Positions 13,824 through 32,699 of a DNA stretch of 64,000 nt are shown here, in pieces; position 1 is the stretch's first letter; each line of letters starts with the position of its first letter. Source of the DNA: Epiperipatus broadwayi (taxonomy: Eukaryota > Onychophora > Udeonychophora > Euonychophora > Peripatidae); the NCBI GenBank assembly GCA_028023455.1, contig JAQFVV010006203.1, positions 9,706,876-9,770,875 on the forward strand, written 5' to 3'. The notes beneath the pieces were generated by a model. It searched no databases, was not told the DNA's origin, and saw only the letters and a program-made list of their open reading frames with translations. Made by a program: the position numbers and the translations under genes.

Positions 13824-16800
13824 TCTAACCTCCCCCCGCGCTTTCTCACCCCAAAATATACTGTTTATTATGAATATTACGGGTTCTAACTCAGTTAACA
13901 AATAAATAAATGAAATATTCAGCATTAATTAAAATGATTACTAGCTCTAATTTTAAAATACAAATTCGATTCAATTTTAAAATGAATTAACAAATATTTA
14001 CTATTTTCATGAGACATGGAGTGACAATACGGGGAACGAGATAGACTACATTGAGACATTATCCACACGATACTACCTCAATGGCATAAGAACACTATCC
14101 CCTCTTTTTTTTACTATACCAAATAACTAACTCATAGTATTCTTACGACTTTCTAAGCTCTATGCACTACGATTAAAATAATAATCATATCTTAATCTTC
14201 TTTATAACAAGAATCTAGCTCAATTAAATAAAATGAAGTAAAATAAAATAAAATCTCAGGTTCAGAAATTGTATTCTAACTAATTTAAAATTACGGTAGT
14301 AAAATATGAAAAGGGAATTTTATGTCATAATCTACTACACAGCAACTAACAATAATAAAAATAATAATAACAATAATAAATATAATATAATCTTATTTCT
14401 TCCTAAAATGAAATAAATAAATACGTACGTGGTAGTATTTTAATAATCTGACAACAGAATACGTGTGGCAACATTAGCATATAATTTAATGTAATATTGT
14501 GGCAACCGACTTATGACCAATAAATAATATAAAATTATGATCTTTTAATTTTAACATACCAATAAATTCTCAAAATTATTATAACACTTTTATGTTTACC
14601 TTTTGTGCAAAATCTATATGTCTGTTTCAATTATAAATGTATCGTGATTTCATGCATCCATGTGGAGAAATAACAACTCGGACACAAAAACTTTAAAACA
14701 AATTTTAAAACAAAGTTTATTAACAACATAAATAAATTAACAATATTTTTACACTATATACATTGGATATCCCTTACTCTCATATCTCAACTTAGTTTAT
14801 TAGTTTATAAAATGAAATCAAAATATTATTTACTTTTCCTAGTTAAATCTTATTTTTTTTAAAACACTTAAGAAAATACAGTATTATTACTTGATTTATT
14901 ATTATGGTTAGCTTATTACAAAATGCATTTCTTATATGATTATCACTAACACTTTGCATCCCTAATATTATTAAAATTATATTTTTTACAAAATTTACAT
15001 TCGTAGTAAAATTCTACAAAATAACAAATTTTAGTTTTATATTGGTTGTATGGAATCTTACAAAGTCAAAACATTGTTCTACATTAGGTATTAGGTTTTT
15101 TATTGTTCATTATCCGATGTTTATTAATCCTAATATTCTCATTCAAGCCTTACTTCGGATGATATAATTACAACTATTAATATACCATGCACAAGTATAT
15201 GTTTATTGTACATTATTGGACTATTTTCTTAATAAATATGCAATACTTATTTTCTAAATATTATTAAAAAAAATTCATTCAAATTTTATTATCACTTTTA
15301 AAATACTTGGTTTAGATTTCTTTTCAAAATCTTATATTCATTTCTGAATTAATTTTACAATGTATTATATGATTCTTTCTCTCTTTATGATATTTTGGAC
15401 TTTCAATTTTAAAGTTACACAATTCTATACATTCCAGCAAATAAACTATTCTTACATAAACGATAACATATCTTCAGTTCTATTTTATTCATTATTTCTT
15501 TGAAAATATCTTTCTGACCGATGCAGATTCACAAAATAAGGATAGCGAAGATAGATGCATAGGATCAAAATACAACTAGAATATTACTCGTCATATATCT
15601 TGACAATCATGGCACAGTGAATTAAAAGACACTATAGAGGAGTGACCTTTATCTGTCTACCAACCTCTATTATAGGAACGATGTTAAAGCTATTTCTTCA
15701 GCTTTATTATAACATCCAAAGTTTAAAGATATGCAAAAACACTGTCCAAACTATATGTGTTCAGTCATAGGGCTTAGTTAACTATACTGAAATCACACAA
15801 AACTAAATATGATCCAAATCCTTTATTTTTCCTATTTCTTAAAAAAAAAACATCATCTTGGTTTCCTCTCCACTAGTACTTCCAAGTCACTATCCGATCT
15901 TATTTCTCAAGATTTTCTCTATACTGTACATCGACAAATACATATCTGCATTACTAACAATAATAAAATTCATTTATTTTAAAACTATTCCACTGTTCTA
16001 TAAGAAAATCTTTTTACTACTTTCCTCCGTATATTTAATCATATACAAACTATTTAAATATCTGAATACTTTATCACATGAAAGTTCAAAAGAATCACAC
16101 AATTGTTCTGTTAAATTATATTATTAATATACTTTAAATAAATTATTGCATGCATATTCCGAATTACTCCTATCTCATTATATGTTAAAAAATTGTATAA
16201 AATGTGTACATATAATTTAAACTTTCACACTTCATTCTTAGGCCAATAGATGATCTAAAAAAAATACATTATGCATTATAAACAACTATTAAAATTACCA
16301 AAACGACCTTTATCTTCTCGATCGCGTTCCGTAGGCTTCACCATCCATTTGATCCTTGTAGATATAAGATTCACATCCATACACTTTATTTTTAAACAAT
16401 ATTTCTATAATTTTATCAAGCTATTATATTTAAATTTTAATATTACTAAATTTATGTTTATATGTTTTCCCTAATCTCACATAACATTTTATATTTTAAA
16501 ATAAATTAGTAAAAAATATTCCAAACTATATTTACTGTACTTCTTCATCAAATTTTCTTGAAAACCGTTCATATTAAAGCTAAAAAAAAATGTTTATTAT
16601 TTCTTCTTCAGTCACTTAATGTTCTTTCCCTACTTGTTCAATTTTAAGGCAAAACAATTATTGCTCTGTTTAATAAATATTCATAGATGACAATCCTTGG
16701 TTTTTTATAATATTTAATACAATTATTAATTATGATATCAATTAATCCCGTAAAGAAAACGTCTACATATTCTCTTCTAATATTTTCTTGCTAATATTTT

Positions 16801-18593
16801 CTCCCGCGCGACTTTTACGATGCATCTTCTAGGTACTTTTATTTAAATATTCAGTAAATTTTTCTATCTCCATGGATCCATTTTCATTAAGTAATTTAAA
16901 TTTATATTTTCTAAATCAAGCATTTCTCCAATGAACACTTTATAATATTTTAATTCTTCTTAGATAAAGTTTTTTTTCTTTCCTTTTTTAAAAAAAAATA
17001 ATGACTCTTTCCTATCATTATTCGGTAATTTTTCCTTTCTTTTAAAGTTCTGGTAACTATATACTTTGTAATGTTTCCTTTAAAAAGGACAAACATTCTT
17101 TCTCTGTTATAACTTTTACATAATTTTTTCTTTATGATATACGTATCTTAATTTTTCCATAGAGAAGAATAAAATAACTTCAGAGTAGCCTTATAAATTT
17201 GTGCGTCATAATTTTTCCTGACGGCAAATAACTTCTCTTTTAAGTTTTCCATATAGCGTCCAAATTATATTCCTCTGAGTTACAATAATAAGTTTCTGGT
17301 TGAGCATAAATAAAGCTGTATCAAGGCACTTTACAAATATTTTTCCTTTCTCATAACTTCTATATACTGTTTTCTGTAGTATTTCCATTTTTACTGCAAG
17401 GTTTTGGCTAAACTTGAATAAAATATCCTGGTAAGAAAACTTTTAAAATTAGCCCTCCATGTAAAGGTAGTTCAAAATATTATATTTAAAAAAACTTTTA
17501 AAACAAATACAAAATTTTAAAATTATATTACTTTTCTAGCTTACGATCTTATACAGCTAAAAAAATATGTTACTCCCTCCTTCACTTACACATTACTTTC
17601 TCCCGCTCCGTCTAATTCTTATATTTTGTCTGCTAAAATACCTCCGTTGATTGGTTAATGACTTTTTTAGCGCGAACAAATTTACACATTTTAGTTTTAT
17701 AATAGATTAAACCTTTTTAAAATAAAGAATTTATGACGTCATGTCTTAAATATTATTTAGAATAGTATTTTTTAACTCAATTATAATTTTATCAAAATCA
17801 TTTAAACTTTAAAACAATTATTAAAATAACATTTAATATCTATTTTAATATTAATATTTAATTTATCTTGTTTTTATTTAAATAAAATATTTAATTTTTT
17901 TATTAACTGTATTCAACTTTTAAACACTACTTAAATATTACATCATTTAAACATTTAAAATAACTATTTAATATTTCAACATTCATTTCAACGATAGACA
18001 GCAATTACATTTAGTTCCATAATTCACAAACTTTATTATTATATTCTAACAAGCGTGTGTGTGAAGGTATATAATATACAGTCACATGATTACTAACTTT
18101 ATCAGATGATTTTTTTAATTTACGTCTCGGTCTAAATTACCAAAACTGATATATTTTATAAAAAATTTGGAAAATAATTTAAAATTGTAGAACTAAATAT
18201 AATTCTCACCATCCTAAAGTTTATTTTAAAATATACTCTATTAATTTTGACTATTAAATATAATTATAACACTACATATAGCATTTATTTAATTTATTAG
18301 TTTTAAAATATCATACTCGAATTATTAATATATTTTTAACTATTTATAGCTGTGTTATTTTATATGGCCAGCTTTTACAACCATAAGCAAGGATATAATT
18401 AAGCTTTATTTAACTGTTTTCTTTTAAAATAATCCATTACACTTTTATATACCAGGTATTTTCAGCCTTAAATTGTACTATAAGATCTAATCGATCATAC
18501 AATTATCAATATATTACACAAACGTATTTTAAAATTTAAAATTTTTTAGCAATTGACCATTCTACCTTATTATGACCTATAGATAAGGGCACA
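13824..18593 (-). repeat. 3' LTR (left copy) of the long-LTR element
   Basis: Almost identical to 21185-25955. Adjacent on the internal side is the polypurine tract, which marks this copy as the 3' LTR of a - strand element. Open frames at 15858-16127, 16271-16474 and 17206-17388 recur in the other LTR but resemble no protein I know. Between about 17440 and 16760 the - strand reads as a chain of open stretches broken by single stops and frameshifts, which may be a decayed captured coding region. Confidence 0.9.
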
Positions 18594-18596
18594 TAA

Positions 18597-18607
18597 CTTC
18601 CCCCTTC
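18597..18607 (-). promoter_or_regulatory. Polypurine tract of the long-LTR element
   Basis: The - strand reads GAAGGGGGAAG, three bases from the LTR start TGTGCC. This is the expected position and composition of the plus-strand primer of an LTR retrotransposon. Confidence 0.85.
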
Positions 18608-18803
18608 GAATAAAAAATTTTAAATTAAACATCTAGTTTAATACCTACTTTATTCATTAATACTCCTCATTTTATTATCTGCTACAACCAAATTCCATCT
18701 TATACTACTCAATACAACAGAATACACTGTTTGCTATACAAATTTATACAATATCTGGACACTAAACTCAGACTTTGAACTATTAATACTTATAAAAAAT
18801 TTT

Positions 18804-18995
18804 CTACACTTCTGATGGGTATGGGATTAAACTTCTAGCATTGTATGTCCCTTTTTCACCATCTGGTGTAGTTAATACAAAAGCATTCTCTCCCACTTTT
18901 CTAAAAATCTTGTACGGACCTTCATACAATTCTAGAAATTTTCTAAATTGATTTCTTTGTAGGTTGCTAACATTTAAAATTTTATATTTGTTTTG
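18804..18995 (-). pseudogene. Integrase C-terminal (GPY/F) relic
   Basis: An open - strand stretch of about 63 codons ends at the TAG at 18804-18806. It contains FLELYEGPYKIFRKVGENAF, then PDGEKGTYNARSL and IPYP. This is the GPY/F module found at the C-terminus of many Ty3/gypsy-type integrases, with the Gly-Pro-Tyr core intact. No start codon or catalytic DDE core lies upstream; the Gag-like ORF ends about 70 bp before it. It marks the right border of a large internal deletion that removed pol and supports a Ty3/gypsy ancestry. Confidence 0.75.
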
Positions 18996-19063
18996 TAAAA
19001 AAAAATAAGGTTATAATATATTATTAAATACACATCTTATTTAGGACTTATTTGTCTTAATTA

Positions 19064-20497
19064 TTAGGTATTTTCTTTTTTAAATCTAAACTTTAATTCT
19101 CTCTCGCCTTTCTTAAGTCTCACCTTAGCTTTTCCTATCTTCTTTCCTTTATTAAAATTATTCTTAAGAAAATCTGTTATGAATTTCTCATGCTTTAGAC
19201 ATTTAAGTCTTACTTTTATCTTGCTTAAATCTCTATTCCGATTAAATTTTTCTCTTATAAATTCACTATTAGGTATCAAGTTTCTAATTCCTTGAAACAA
19301 TATTTCTTTAGAAATATCAAATTGTAAATGAATATTTCTATCATTAACACTACATTTAAATATCACCTCTTGCCTTTTATTTTTAAATTTATTACTACTT
19401 TTATCAATAATTTTTGGTAACTCATGTTCCAACAACTTTAAATACTTTTGCTCTGAAGAATTTGATATTATCTTTGTAAAGTTACCAAATCTTTTATCAT
19501 CAATATAATATTTTTTAAAACTATTAATTTGATCTATAGTTCTTTCACCAACTAATCTTTCATAGGATTTACTCACTCCTATCATTTCATTAGTCAATTT
19601 AAAATACTCTTTGGGATTGTTCAGTATTCTTTTATATAATTCATTACTACTATTAATTATTTCAATAGATTTTTTATGAATCTCCTTTTCTTCATAAATC
19701 ATTTCATTATTTATACTGGTTTTTCCAACAAATAACTTAGTTTCTTTATTAGCGAATTTAATATAAGACTCATCTTTTCTTAACTCATTATCTGCCATCT
19801 TACCCACTGATACATCATTATATCTATCTTTATCTCCTAATTTAATAAAATCTATGTTTTCTGGTGTCCAATTAGTACATAAGTTAATATCTTTATTAAC
19901 TATCTTAATGAATTGTGGATTTTCTTCATCTACAGTCTCTACAATTTCTTTGTCATCTACCACATTTTCACTAATTAAATTAATAGATTCTTGATTCTTT
20001 TCCAAATCTGTATTAATTATTTCAACATATTGACTACTTATTTTAGTCTGAATTACCTCTTCCTTAATAACTCTAATTTCTTCATTAATATGATTTATAT
20101 TACTCTTTTCTCTATTTCTATTTATATTCTCATTAATCTCTTCTCTATTTTTACTTATATTCTCATTAATCTCTTTCATCTCTTCTCTATTTTTTCTATT
20201 ATCTTCTTGAATCTCTTCTCTATTTTTTCTATTATCTTCTTGAATCTCTTTTATCATCAGTGCTATTTGAGACAATGAGAAGCTATCTACATCTCTTTTA
20301 TGTGTGACTACTTCTTCTTCCTCTATTTTTAATTCCCTAATCTTTTCTTCTCCTTTTATTTCGTCATCTGTAATTTGTACAATATCTGTAATTGTTTCTA
20401 TATTAATTGTCTCTTCCGCTTCCCTTTCCTCCTCACAACTACTATCCACAATGAATTCAGATATTTCCTCTACTGAACTGTTATCTTGATTATCCAT
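19064..20497 (-). CDS. Gag-like structural protein of the long-LTR retrotransposon (477 aa)
   Basis: This is a single intact ORF, with the start Met at 20497 shortly after the primer-binding site and leader. Residues 1-70 are strongly acidic. Residues 75-150 form a predicted coiled coil built on tandem repeats of EIQEDNRKNRE and variants (ENINRNRE). Residues 150-400 are of mixed charge with no domain I recognise. The last 40 residues are Lys/Arg-rich (KIKVRLK, KGKKIGKAKVRLKKG). There is no CCHC zinc knuckle, so nucleic-acid binding could depend on the basic tail. Position between primer site and integrase relic, intactness within a young element and coiled-coil content suggest Gag. I have no sequence match that proves it, and a Gag/host fusion is possible. 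There are no introns or frameshifts. Confidence 0.65.
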   Translation of the reverse strand: MDNQDNSSVEEISEFIVDSSCEEEREAEETINIETITDIVQITDDEIKGEEKIRELKIEEEEVVTHKRDVDSFSLSQIALMIKEIQEDNRKNREEIQEDNRKNREEMKEINENISKNREEINENINRNREKSNINHINEEIRVIKEEVIQTKISSQYVEIINTDLEKNQESINLISENVVDDKEIVETVDEENPQFIKIVNKDINLCTNWTPENIDFIKLGDKDRYNDVSVGKMADNELRKDESYIKFANKETKLFVGKTSINNEMIYEEKEIHKKSIEIINSSNELYKRILNNPKEYFKLTNEMIGVSKSYERLVGERTIDQINSFKKYYIDDKRFGNFTKIISNSSEQKYLKLLEHELPKIIDKSSNKFKNKRQEVIFKCSVNDRNIHLQFDISKEILFQGIRNLIPNSEFIREKFNRNRDLSKIKVRLKCLKHEKFITDFLKNNFNKGKKIGKAKVRLKKGERELKFRFKKENT

Positions 20498-21162
20498 TTT
20501 TTTCTTTATAATACTTTTTCCTCAAAATTTAATATCCCAATAATATGTTACTATTAACTTCTCATAAAATAGTTTCTTACCAGTTCTTTTATCTCATCCA
20601 ACCATCACCCACAATAACTATAGACAATACCTTCTATACACCTTATACTATCTAACTAATTATAATAACAATAACAATTAAAATTATATGTGTCACAACA
20701 TCATTTCCCACATGCATGATTCACAAATATTTTGCACAAATTAAAACACTTTCAAATATATTTTTCAATAATACTTCAATAATTGACATGGTCATATTAA
20801 ATACCAATAATCGTTAGCCACATATGCATATTTTAAATTTTGTTTGTCAATTGACCCACAATAGTATAGTACGATTTTTTAAACAATCAGATTATCTACC
20901 ACATAAAATTGAAATTATTTTAATAACAAATACTTAGTTTACTTTAATAACTAAATCCTAATAATTATTTCTATAATCAAATATGAAATTATCTACTTCT
21001 GTAAAATATGTCTATTGACAATCTCCCGATTTACATGAACAAATTCAAATACTAAACTATATGTAACTCCACTACACATCGTGCAGTCTCATTGGAAGAG
21101 CAAAATTTAACCTTCTGTTAGTTGAATCCAACCTATCGATTGTAGTTCCAACTACACATCGT
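20498..21162 (-). other. 5' leader of the long-LTR element
   Basis: About 665 bp lie between the primer-binding site and the Gag-like start. There is no ORF. A block ACTACACATCGTGC near 21072 recurs at 21151, overlapping the primer site, so the primer-site region was partly duplicated. A packaging signal would be expected here but cannot be recognised. Confidence 0.6.
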
Positions 21163-21184
21163 GCCCCACGTTGGGCGATCACAA
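21163..21184 (-). promoter_or_regulatory. Primer-binding site (tRNA-Lys type)
   Basis: The + strand reads GCCCCACGTTGGGCG (21163-21177), identical to the tRNA-Lys 3' end before its terminal CCA. On the element strand this is CGCCCAACGTGGGGC. The expected TGG at the start is altered (ATC on the + strand in place of CCA), and there are 7 nt between the match and the LTR end. It is probably the primer site, or a slightly damaged one. Confidence 0.7.
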
Positions 21185-28795
<7,611 letters not shown>

Positions 28796-28798
28796 AAT

Positions 28799-28915
28799 GT
28801 ATATACACACATTAAAATTATTTTAGTAAATTCATAAAAGTACCTAAGGTATTTAACTACATACACACATTAAGATTATTTTAGTAAATCTATAAAAGTA
28901 CCTAAGGTATTTAAT
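28799..28915. repeat. Tandem duplication, two units of about 60 bp
   Basis: TACACACATTAAAATTATTTTAG with AAAGTACCTAAGGTATTTAA is repeated once with three or four differences. It is non-coding. Confidence 0.8.
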
Positions 28916-29308
28916 TATTGTAATAATAATACATATTCCCATTTTATACAATAATTACTTATTATTATTGTTAGAGAGATAAAACAAATATATGTCCATT
29001 TTAGTTTACTTTCCATAAAGACATTCCAAATCTCACACTTGTCTTAAGTTATCGTCTTTTTCTTCTGCCTGGTTGCAACCTGAGCTTTGGGTTACAATAT
29101 ATATATATATATATAATATTATAAATCGATGTCTGTATTTCTTCAAAATAATATATGTAAATTTACAAATAAATATTTAAAAATACAGTATTTAAAAGTT
29201 TATAAAAATATATATATGTATAACAGTCACTTAGGAGCACTTTCAACTAACTTGTAGCTTTGTCAACTATCACGTTTAAAATGTCAGCTTTCCCATAATT
29301 CAATGATA

Positions 29309-29643
29309 TCAACTTTCCCATAATTCTGTGATCTTAATGTTTGCTGCTTGCCTATTAACCAAATGTTGCTTGTATTTACATATTAACATCACCTCTTTAA
29401 TTTTCCTTTTATTATTATTTCTTTCAGTTTTCAATATTTTTACATGAATCAAAATCATATATACATGATTTATTATGGTCATAAAAGACAGAAGCTGACA
29501 AATTATCATTATTTTTAAAAATTTTGTTTTGTATTTTGACCCCTTTTAAATAACAATAAGTGTTCCTTTGTTCTTTTTTCCAATGTGCACCTCGATTCAC
29601 CTATATATCCACAGCCACAACCACATGTCCATTTGTAAATGAT
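29309..29643 (-). pseudogene. GIY-YIG endonuclease remnant, left arm
   Basis: The - strand frame starts near 29643 and reads CIIYKWTCGCGCGYIGESRC, then LEKRTKEHL, which is the GIY-YIG core with a Cys-rich CxC insertion and the conserved Arg and His. A frameshift before 29509 separates it from the C-terminal 66-codon frame ending ITELWES at 29309. The N-terminal reverse transcriptase is absent. Confidence 0.75.
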
Positions 29644-29671
29644 ACAATTTTTATTTGATTACAAATAAAAA

Positions 29672-30020
29672 TGTATCATTTACAAATGGACATGTGGGTG
29701 TGGTCATGGATATATAGGTGAATTGAGGTGCACATTGGAAAAAAGAACAAAGGAACACTTATTGTTATTTAAAAAGGTTCAAAATACAAAACAAAATTTT
29801 TAAAAATAATGATAATTTATCAGCTTCTGTCTTTTATGACCATAATAAATCATGTATATATGGTTTCAACTTTAATTATAACAATGTAAAAATATTGGAA
29901 AATGAAAGAAATAATAATAAAAGGAAAATTAAAGAGGTGATGTTAATATGTAAATACAAGCAACATTTGGTTAATAAGCAAGCAGCAAACATTAAGATCA
30001 CAGAATTATGGGAAAGTTGA
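29672..30020 (+). pseudogene. GIY-YIG endonuclease remnant, right arm
   Basis: The mirror image of the left arm. The + strand from 29672 reads CIIYKWTCGCGHGYIGELRC and LEKRTKEHL, with a stop after KTKQNF. The C-terminal part corresponds to the left-arm frame but is broken by stops. It differs from the left arm by scattered substitutions, so the palindrome is not a very recent copy. Confidence 0.75.
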
Positions 30021-30538
30021 CATCATTGAATTATGGGAAAGCTGACATTTTAAACGTGATAGTTGACAAAGCTACAAGTTAGTTGAAAGTGCTCCTAAGT
30101 GACTGTTATACATATATATTTTTTATAAGCTTTTAAATACTGTATTTTTAAATATTTATTTGTAAATTTGCATATATATATATATATATATCACAAATGT
30201 CAAGCTTTCTGCACTCCCAACTTTTCTAAATGCATTTCACCTCAAATACCAATTTTTACTCCGCTATTCATATATTATTTTGAGGACTATTTTCATCTGG
30301 TTTGTAGATTAATGCAAAGAGCATTGTTGCAAGTTTTTTAAAAAGAATTTTTGTAATGTCTGACTTATTAAGAATTGTAATAGTATGTTATATAAAGATT
30401 GTTATTTCAGAAATATTATACATTTTTAGTTTTAATATTTCTAGTATTTAATAAGTGTTTATTTACAGGATTACTAAAACTAATAAAAGCAAATAAAAAT
30501 ATGTAAATGAATATTTGACAGAAATGTCTTTTCATTAG

Positions 30539-30610
30539 GTTGTATTTATTGGAATGATGATATTTGCTCCAATTTGGGGAAAATGTGGAGATATTTTTGG
30601 AAGACATCCA
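30539..30610 (+). CDS. SVOP-like MFS transporter, exon A
   Basis: A polypyrimidine-poor acceptor TTTTCATTAG ends at 30538 and the donor GTAAGT begins at 30611. The 24 codons are phase 0-0 and read VVFIGMMIFAPIWGKCGDIF plus GRHP. This is transmembrane helix 2 and the start of the MFS signature loop (G-x-x-x-D-x-x-G-R) of the SV2/SVOP sugar-transporter-like branch. With exons B-D the frame is open for 129 codons and the order of segments matches SVOP. These are multi-pass transporters; SVOP itself is a synaptic-vesicle protein of uncertain substrate. Exons for the N-terminus and helix 1 were not found upstream. Confidence 0.9.
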
Positions 30611-31480
30611 GTAAGTAATTTTTTTTCCTAACGTTAATTTTTATAATGTTATGAAGTAGTAAAAATAAAATATGTTAATAATGTGTTAAAAAAGCTATTT
30701 ATACATTGCCAAGTTATTTGAACATAGATTTTGGAAGTTCAGAAAACAAAAAAAATCTGGTAATTTAAAGATTGTAGAAGAGAGTTACTATTAATTTAAA
30801 TTTACAACATTTTTAAATGAGATATTCATGTTAATGTGGGCCTTGCCAGGTTTAGGTTACTGACCTCAAGATTCATAAATTTCAATTCAGTTCTCTTATT
30901 TTTGGTTCTTTAATTTTTTTTTTTGAAACTCTAAGTAGCACACTATTTAATTAGTATTTTTTTTAAATGATAATTTATTATTGGATAAGTTTTATGTTTT
31001 AAGATAAAAAAGAATAGAAAAAATAGAATTAATACTTTTAAAAAGTATTGACAATAGTAACAAAAAAAAGATCAGATGTAACAACACAGAATAAAACACT
31101 AAATAAAATATATAAGTATAAAATATAAATTAGTTGATGGGAGCACAATTGCCATTTGAGATTATAGAAAATATTAATAATACAGATTTTATTAATTTTC
31201 TGCAAGATCAGTGATGCAAAAAGTAGCTAAATTTAACAAACCATGAAAGTAATAAAGAATGTATTAAAAAAAAAAAAATTCAATGTATCTGATTTTATGC
31301 TGAATCTCAACTGCTATCTTCTAGTTTGCATGTAAATATGAATTTAATAAAGATTTGAGTAGACAAATTGCAAAAACATGTAATACTTATTAATTGTAAA
31401 CATTTGTAATATAAATATAAACTATAAATATTATATTTGACAATGGCTTCATTAAAAGCATGTTTCTATGAAAGTATTTG

Positions 31481-31484
<4 letters not shown>
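30611..31484. other. Intron sequence, no other feature
   Basis: The first part of the intron between exons A and B. It is AT-rich with poly-A/T runs and nothing recognisable. Confidence 0.6.

Positions 31485-31539
<55 letters not shown>
31485..31539. repeat. (TA)n microsatellite
   Basis: About 27 TA units within the first transporter intron. Confidence 0.95.
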
Positions 31540-31542
<3 letters not shown>

Positions 31543-31689
31543 CTAATAGCATTATTAATTTAAAATTATTTTTATTTATACTGTAATTGAAAATTTAATA
31601 TGCATTTTATAAACCGTAAAGATTTTTATGAGTGAATAATGTAAATATATATTTTATATTAGTTTATATATATATATCGTTGTTTGTTT

Positions 31690-31862
31690 GTATTTTTATA
31701 ATGGACCATTTCCATCAACTAATATGAGCATTAAATGTCTTTAGAAAAATTTAACTTTATTTAAATACTCCAAATATATTCAACTGTTAATAATAGCACA
31801 TCAAACAGGTTAGTATACCCTCATAATAGGTGATGGAAATAGTCCAATATAAAAATACAACT
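31690..31862. repeat. Foldback element, family C, short copy
   Basis: The ends GTATTTTTATAATGGACCAT and their inverted counterpart near 31825-31862 (GATGGAAATAGTCCAATATA) match the ends of the larger element at 54213-54611. The interior motif CAAACAGGTTAGTATA is shared too. It is a deletion derivative of the same non-autonomous family. Confidence 0.65.
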
Positions 31863-32399
31863 AAAACAACATCATTGCAAACCTTCAGGGAAACACATAG
31901 TTGTTTGTTGTTAATATTAATGTTCATTAAAGTTTTGGACGAATTATACCTATCATCATATGGATAGCGGACATTATTCAAAAAGATTTTATAAACTATA
32001 ATAATTATATATATATATAAACATTCTATAAGTATTTATATATGCAGTGGTGAGCTAGGAAAATTTTATCAATAGGCTCACTCTTTTTTTCAAAAAAAAA
32101 AAAAAAGGAAAAAAGGTATTGTATTTTAAAAAACAACATTATACTACATACTTTTATTTAAATGTTTTAACGACCCAACATTTATAATAATCTTGAAAAA
32201 ATAAAAAAAATTAATAATGAAAAATGTATAATACTTTTATAATAATAATAATTAATAATATTGATATATATACTATTTTGGCATAAAATAGAAACATGAA
32301 AATATAAATAATAAATATTTAATATACTGTTTAATAAAACAAAATTATGATAGCAACTGCCATACAACATTATTTTCTTCTGTTTTCTTTTTAACTTGT

Positions 32400-32665
32400 T
32401 TTTTAGGTAGGTATCAAACTAAGCGATTTAAAGACACCCATTTAATAAAATTGTTGTTAGATCCGAATATGTTTCACTGTCAGATTTGCGCGTTTTATAG
32501 TGGCAATATAGTTGATTGCACTAAATGCCCGTTCCACTTTAATTCCTCAATACAATTGTTTCCATAATTCTAGCTTTTTAAATTGCAGTAGGAAATTCAG
32601 CATGTACTTTTCCTTTTAAAACCATCTCCACTAAATCTCTATAATCATTTATATTATTTTCATAT
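32400..32665 (-). pseudogene. hAT transposase C-terminal dimerisation region relic
   Basis: The - strand translation contains VERAFSAINYIATIKRANLT and VKHIR across one frameshift. This corresponds to the conserved hAT C-terminal pattern E-R-x-F-S-x-x-N ... R-x-x-L-x-V-K-H of KIAA1586-type transposases. Several stops are present. The segment is separated from the rest of the transposase by more than 4 kb of inserted DNA. Confidence 0.7.
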
Positions 32666-32699
32666 TGTAAAATAAAATTGAAAGTTTTTATTTTTTTCT

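Larger units (their letters stand above)
29150..30178. mobile_element. Head-to-head inverted pair of Penelope-like element family 3
   Basis: The arms 29150-29657 and 29662-30178 are near-perfect inverted repeats with only about 4 nt between them, making a 1-kb palindrome. Each arm reads outward and contains the GIY-YIG end of a PLE followed by a 3' UTR that ends in TA-rich DNA. Both copies are truncated at the same point, just upstream of the nuclease. Protein motifs differ from the other two PLE families in this window. Confidence 0.8.

Noticed and set aside
15858-17388. Open frames of 60-89 codons, repeated at 23172-24752
   Set aside because: They belong to the duplicated LTR, are AT-rich and lack recognisable domains; duplication alone does not imply coding function.
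19991-20489. Two + strand frames opposite the Gag-like ORF
   Set aside because: Antisense shadows of the 477-codon - strand ORF; low-complexity Ile/Phe/Ser composition.
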